Shown here one piece after another: positions 4,676 through 5,392 of a stretch of 5,392 bases of DNA (position 1 is its first letter; the number at the start of each line of letters is the position of its first letter). The position numbers and the translations under genes are program-made. The stretch is from Coriobacteriales bacterium (lineage in GTDB: Bacteria > Actinomycetota > Coriobacteriia > Coriobacteriales > UBA8131): contig JAISJA010000112.1 in assembly GCA_031261765.1 (NCBI GenBank), positions 1 to 5,392 of the forward strand. Direction: 5' to 3'. Below the pieces are notes generated by a model that saw nothing but the letters and a program-made list of their open reading frames with translations, ran no database searches and had not been told where the DNA came from.

Positions 4676-5392
4676 TTATAGGATCCCCCTGTCGCGCAAT
4701 TGACCGAGCTCTGAGTCTGTAAGCGCGCCGTCACGCGCTATGGCGTATACGCGGTCTGCCGGGCCGTCCACGCGGGCGTCAAGCGCTGCCGCGGCGCCAA
4801 AAGAGAAGTCGAGTATGCGCTTTGCGAGCCCTGGGTTCGTGGTACGCACGTCCAATATGACGGCCTTGCCGGCGCGAAGGCCCTTGGAGATAAGCTCGGC
4901 ATCGTTATAAGTTACCGGAGACAAAAACGCAAGCTGGCGCGTTGGCACGTTCTGGTTCGCGGAAGACAACGGCAGTCCGGTCTCGCGCGAGATCACCTGG
5001 CCGGAACGCGAGGTGCTGTTGTATGGCGAGTCCTTGCTTGCCTGCATTGTCGCGCGCAAAGACGTGGTGCTTATGGGCGCGGTGTTGCCGGCGTGGGTAT
5101 TCATGTTCCTTGCGGTGGACTCGGCCAGCGAGTTCTGGCGTGCCTCGTGCAGCTTCGCAAGCGAGTTGGTGCCGGAATGCACAAGGGTGTCCCTGGTCAT
5201 CTGCTCATCGCTTATATGCTCGGTAACGGCCGTGCCGGCCACGCGATGCCTTGTAGCGCCTTGCGAAGACGACGATGATGCGGATGGGATATAGCTCTGT
5301 GAGCGCACGTCCGTCATTGAGATGAGCGGCGCGTGATTATCTATCTGATAAGAGCTGTAACGGCTGCCGCTGGAAGCGCTGCCATAGTCAGA
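4676..5392 (-). CDS. sepF: Cell division protein SepF (partial, N-terminus beyond right edge)
   Basis: Cytoplasmic protein that binds FtsZ, bundles its filaments and in many Gram-positive bacteria anchors them to the membrane. The open frame runs to the right edge, so the true start, with its amphipathic membrane-binding helix, is outside. An ATG at 5317 is probably internal, since 25 open codons precede it. In the 238-residue fragment the SepF domain spans about 152-220: RQLAFLSPVTYNDAELISKG, then AVILDVRTTNPGLAKRILDF and FGAAAALDARVDGPADRVYA, matching the conserved strand-helix pattern with the DFxxG-type turn near 195-199. A 17-residue tail (TDSELGQLRDRGIL at its end) follows. The preceding 150 residues are Ser/Thr/Asn/Gln-rich and likely disordered, with NSLA recurring 11 residues apart. 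The total length exceeds typical SepF (about 150-220). The stop TAA abuts the proC ATG. Confidence 0.9.
   Translation of the reverse strand, partial: SDYGSASSGSRYSSYQIDNHAPLISMTDVRSQSYIPSASSSSSQGATRHRVAGTAVTEHISDEQMTRDTLVHSGTNSLAKLHEARQNSLAESTARNMNTHAGNTAPISTTSLRATMQASKDSPYNSTSRSGQVISRETGLPLSSANQNVPTRQLAFLSPVTYNDAELISKGLRAGKAVILDVRTTNPGLAKRILDFSFGAAAALDARVDGPADRVYAIARDGALTDSELGQLRDRGIL
4685..4690 (-). promoter_or_regulatory. Ribosome binding site of proC inside the sepF end
   Basis: On the minus strand this reads AGGGGG, 9 nt before the proC ATG and inside the last sepF codons. It supports the annotated start and translation coupled to sepF. Confidence 0.65.

Noticed and set aside
5315..5317. 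ATG at 5317 as the start of sepF
   Set aside because: The frame stays open for 25 more codons to the window edge, there is no Shine-Dalgarno before it, and the conserved SepF N-terminal membrane helix is not seen after it.

Overview
The window is a compact bacterial gene run. Seven protein-coding genes all lie on the minus strand and are read from right to left: sepF (cut by the right edge) -> proC -> yggT -> fmt -> glpX -> a flavodoxin-fold NAD(P)H oxidoreductase -> a MenA-type prenyltransferase (cut by the left edge). Junctions are very tight: TAA|ATG between sepF and proC, ATGA overlaps at proC/yggT and at oxidoreductase/menA, and gaps of 52, 86 and about 89 bp at the other three. No convincing promoter or rho-independent terminator is visible, so much or all of the run may be one transcription unit.

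The DNA is GC-rich, yet isoleucine is mostly written ATA (25 of 39 Ile codons counted in yggT and the menA fragment). The sepF-yggT pairing points to a Gram-positive or actinobacterial cell. Menaquinone synthesis and a GlpX-type (class II) fructose bisphosphatase fit an anaerobic actinobacterium such as a member of the Coriobacteriia/Eggerthellales. That placement is an inference from gene content, not a demonstrated assignment.

Region by region: 4676-5392 holds SepF, the cytoplasmic partner of the FtsZ ring, with a long low-complexity N-terminal part. 3761-4675 holds ProC (last step of proline synthesis), which carries an unusual Gly-X-Y insertion. 3489-3764 is YggT, a small two-helix membrane protein that often sits beside sepF. 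2462-3436 is Fmt, which formylates initiator Met-tRNA and starts at TTG behind a strong ribosome binding site. 2376-2461 is a gap with two inverted repeats. 1389-2375 is GlpX (gluconeogenesis). 754-1299 is a flavodoxin-like quinone/NAD(P)H oxidoreductase whose first beta strand is encoded upstream of any standard in-frame start, suggesting a +1 frameshift or a rare start codon. 1-757 is the MenA-like enzyme.

The genes are mostly housekeeping: division, proline, initiation, gluconeogenesis and quinone supply. The last two may form a small quinone module, one making the lipid quinone and one possibly reducing quinones. I found no RNA gene, mobile element, CRISPR array or defence system. The points worth a second look are the broken 5' end of the oxidoreductase, the collagen-like insertion in ProC and the paired inverted repeats before glpX.
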